Under the pieces are notes generated by a model. The model was not told the origin of the DNA. It was given only the letters and a program-made list of their open reading frames with translations, and did not search any database. Source: Pseudaquabacterium pictum (GTDB taxonomy: Bacteria > Pseudomonadota > Gammaproteobacteria > Burkholderiales > Burkholderiaceae_C). From it: a stretch of 64,000 nt of DNA. Every line of letters begins with the position of its first letter. Position 1 is the first letter of the stretch. The position numbers were made by a program, and so were the translations under genes. The stretch lies in NCBI RefSeq assembly GCF_005403045.1, contig NZ_BJCL01000002.1, positions 496,001-560,000 on the forward strand. The letters are read 5' to 3'. Shown here in pieces: positions 62,572 through 64,000 of this stretch.

Positions 62572-64000
62572 TCAGCCACCGGCCATCGCCAGCGTGACGG
62601 CCTCGGCGGTCTCCAGCCGCCGGCCGCGTTGCCAGGACGCGTCGTAGCGGTCATCCCCCAGCGCTCCGCGCAGCCGGTCGAGCAGGCCTTGCCAGTGGAC
62701 GGCCAGCCGCAGCGGCCGCGGCAGCGCCAGCCGGTGGCGGGCTTGGGTGGCCGCCGCCGCCAGTTCCGCCGCGCGCTCGGCTGCGCCACCGGCCGCATGC
62801 AGCGCGGCATGGTCTTCCAGGCTGTCGAGCAGCCCCTCGTTCATCTCGAAGTCGCGGAAGGCGCGCAGCGCCTCGGCCAGCCGCGGGCGGGCGGCATCGA
62901 GCCGGCCGGCGGCCAGATCCGCCTTGCCCAGCCAGTGCAGCGCGTCGGCCTCGCCGCGCTTGTCCTCGGCGGCGCGGCAGATCGCCAGCGACGCCTCGAT
63001 CTGCTGCACCGCGCCATCCAGGTCGCCGGCCAGCCAGGCCAGCTGGCCCTGCATCAGCGCGCTCTCGCCCTCCACCTCGTGGTGGCCGATGGCATGGGCC
63101 AGCGCGCCGGCGGCGGCGAATTCAGCTGCCGCCGCGGCGTCGTCACCGGCCTGCAGCGCGATCTGCCCCAGGTGCAGCCGCGAGATCGCTTCGCCGACCT
63201 GGTCGCCATGTTCGCGGAACAGCGCCAGCGCTTCCTGCTCGCCGACCGCGGCGCCGGCGACATCGCCGGTCTGCAGCCGGGTGAGCGCCAGGGTGGACAG
63301 CGTGGCGGCGATCTGGATCGGATGGCCCAGCCGGCGGCGGATGACCAGGCACTGCTCCAGCAGGCGCAGCGCCTCGGCATGGGCGCCCTGGGCGCCGGCC
63401 AGGCCGGCGCCGGCGTACAGCACCCAGCCATGCGCCAGATCAGAGGCCTGCACGGCGGGCAGGGCCAGCGCCTCGGCCACCGCGGCACGGCCCTCGCTGG
63501 CGCGGCCGCGCAGCAGCCAGAAGCCCAGCAGGTTGACGCTGAGCTTGGCCGCCAGCACCGGATCGGCGCCGCCGGCCACGGCCAGCGCCCGGGCGGCACG
63601 CAGGTTGTCGGTCTCGGCCTCGAAGCGGCGCAGCCATTTCGCCTGGTCGGCGCCCTGCAGGCCGCGGCTGCCGTCCCGGGAGACGGCAAAGAAATGGTCG
63701 CAGTGGCGGGCGGCCACGGCCGGTGCATCGGGCGCGGCCTGAAGCTTCTCGGCCGCGTAGTCGCGCAGCGTGTCCAGCATGCGCAGGCGCTCGCCGTCGG
63801 TGGTGGTCTCGCGCATCACCAGTGACTTGTCCACCAGCGACTGCACCAGCCCCGGCACCGCGTCGTCGGCCACCGGCTCGGCAGCGCACACCGCCAGCGC
63901 CGCCTCGGCATCGAAGCCGCCGACGAACACCGCCAGCCGGTCGAACACGGTGCGCTCGGCCGCGGCCAGCATGTCGTAGGACCAGTCGACCAGGCCGCGC
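62572..64000 (-). CDS. AfsR/LuxR-like STAND ATPase regulator with TPRs (C-terminal part)
   Basis: The gene runs off the window; the 5' part, probably including NB-ARC/AAA ATPase and DNA-binding regions, lies beyond position 64000. The visible 475 residues begin with RGLVDWSYDMLAAAERTVFDRLAVFVGGF, the winged-helix segment that follows the NB-ARC module in AfsR-type regulators. TPR-like helices follow (about 35-residue Ala-rich repeats, for example LAHGWVLYAGAGLAGAQGAHAEALRLLEQCL, then ALFREHGDQVGEAISRLHLGQIALQAGDDAAAA). Such proteins usually regulate transcription in response to a ligand or protein partner. The product cannot be named further without its N-terminus. Confidence 0.85.
   Translation of the reverse strand, partial: RGLVDWSYDMLAAAERTVFDRLAVFVGGFDAEAALAVCAAEPVADDAVPGLVQSLVDKSLVMRETTTDGERLRMLDTLRDYAAEKLQAAPDAPAVAARHCDHFFAVSRDGSRGLQGADQAKWLRRFEAETDNLRAARALAVAGGADPVLAAKLSVNLLGFWLLRGRASEGRAAVAEALALPAVQASDLAHGWVLYAGAGLAGAQGAHAEALRLLEQCLVIRRRLGHPIQIAATLSTLALTRLQTGDVAGAAVGEQEALALFREHGDQVGEAISRLHLGQIALQAGDDAAAAAEFAAAGALAHAIGHHEVEGESALMQGQLAWLAGDLDGAVQQIEASLAICRAAEDKRGEADALHWLGKADLAAGRLDAARPRLAEALRAFRDFEMNEGLLDSLEDHAALHAAGGAAERAAELAAAATQARHRLALPRPLRLAVHWQGLLDRLRGALGDDRYDASWQRGRRLETAEAVTLAMAGG

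Overview
The window is very GC-rich (clearly above 65%), densely coded, and has no gene-free stretch longer than about 230 bases. The gene content suggests a betaproteobacterium of the order Burkholderiales, probably near Rubrivivax, Leptothrix, Ideonella or Roseateles. The clues are a ureFG pair, argH divergent from an AlgZ/AlgR-type pair, PEP-CTERM proteins, an MSHA-type pilus cluster, and DUF5666/DUF6502 genes. The taxonomic placement is inferred from gene families, not from a marker gene. I saw no rRNA, tRNA, CRISPR array, transposase or phage gene.

Layout. 1-1131: end of a urease accessory operon (ureF partial, ureG). 1118-3103: a TIR / degenerate kinase / globin-like fusion protein, the most unusual gene here. 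3192-5314: CorA, then an orphan iron-binding protein behind a Fur-box-like site. 5336-10040: short-chain dehydrogenases, a histidine phosphatase and a nitronate monooxygenase. 10156-13032: a PEP-CTERM protein, nitroreductase, DUF2007 and EamA genes. 13201-15194: quinone oxidoreductase and a second PEP-CTERM protein. 15197-18604: LytTR two-component pair divergent from argH. 18678-23453: a tripartite MacAB-TolC-like efflux operon.

23564-43067 is a 19.5 kb MSHA-type (type IVa) pilus locus. It runs MshI, PilN-like, MshJ, MshK, MshL secretin, MshE ATPase, MshG, the major pilin, a strong hairpin terminator, two giant MshQ-like LamG/DUF6701 proteins, then MshC-, D-, O- and P-like minor pilins. MshE carries tandem cyclic-di-GMP-binding (MshEN) motifs, so second messenger levels probably control pilus extension. 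The two MshQ paralogs have almost identical 3' ends, a sign of recent duplication or gene conversion.

43076-46542 is a DUF5666-DUF6502-DUF5666 cassette transcribed leftward from a promoter whose spacer is a perfect 17-bp palindrome. 46767-55372 holds dinB, a DUF454 protein, hemerythrin, a LysR regulator, an FMN-dependent alpha-hydroxyacid dehydrogenase, a cupin, a trypsin-like protease, a PAS histidine kinase, a DUF2189 protein and lspA. 55505-64000 holds a FeeM-like acyltransferase, a hybrid histidine kinase, an M3 oligopeptidase, a glycosyltransferase, a third PEP-CTERM gene with an excellent sigma-54 promoter, and the 3' part of an AfsR-like TPR regulator.

Taken together, much of the window concerns the cell surface: pili, exported PEP-CTERM proteins, lipoproteins, efflux and two-component sensing.
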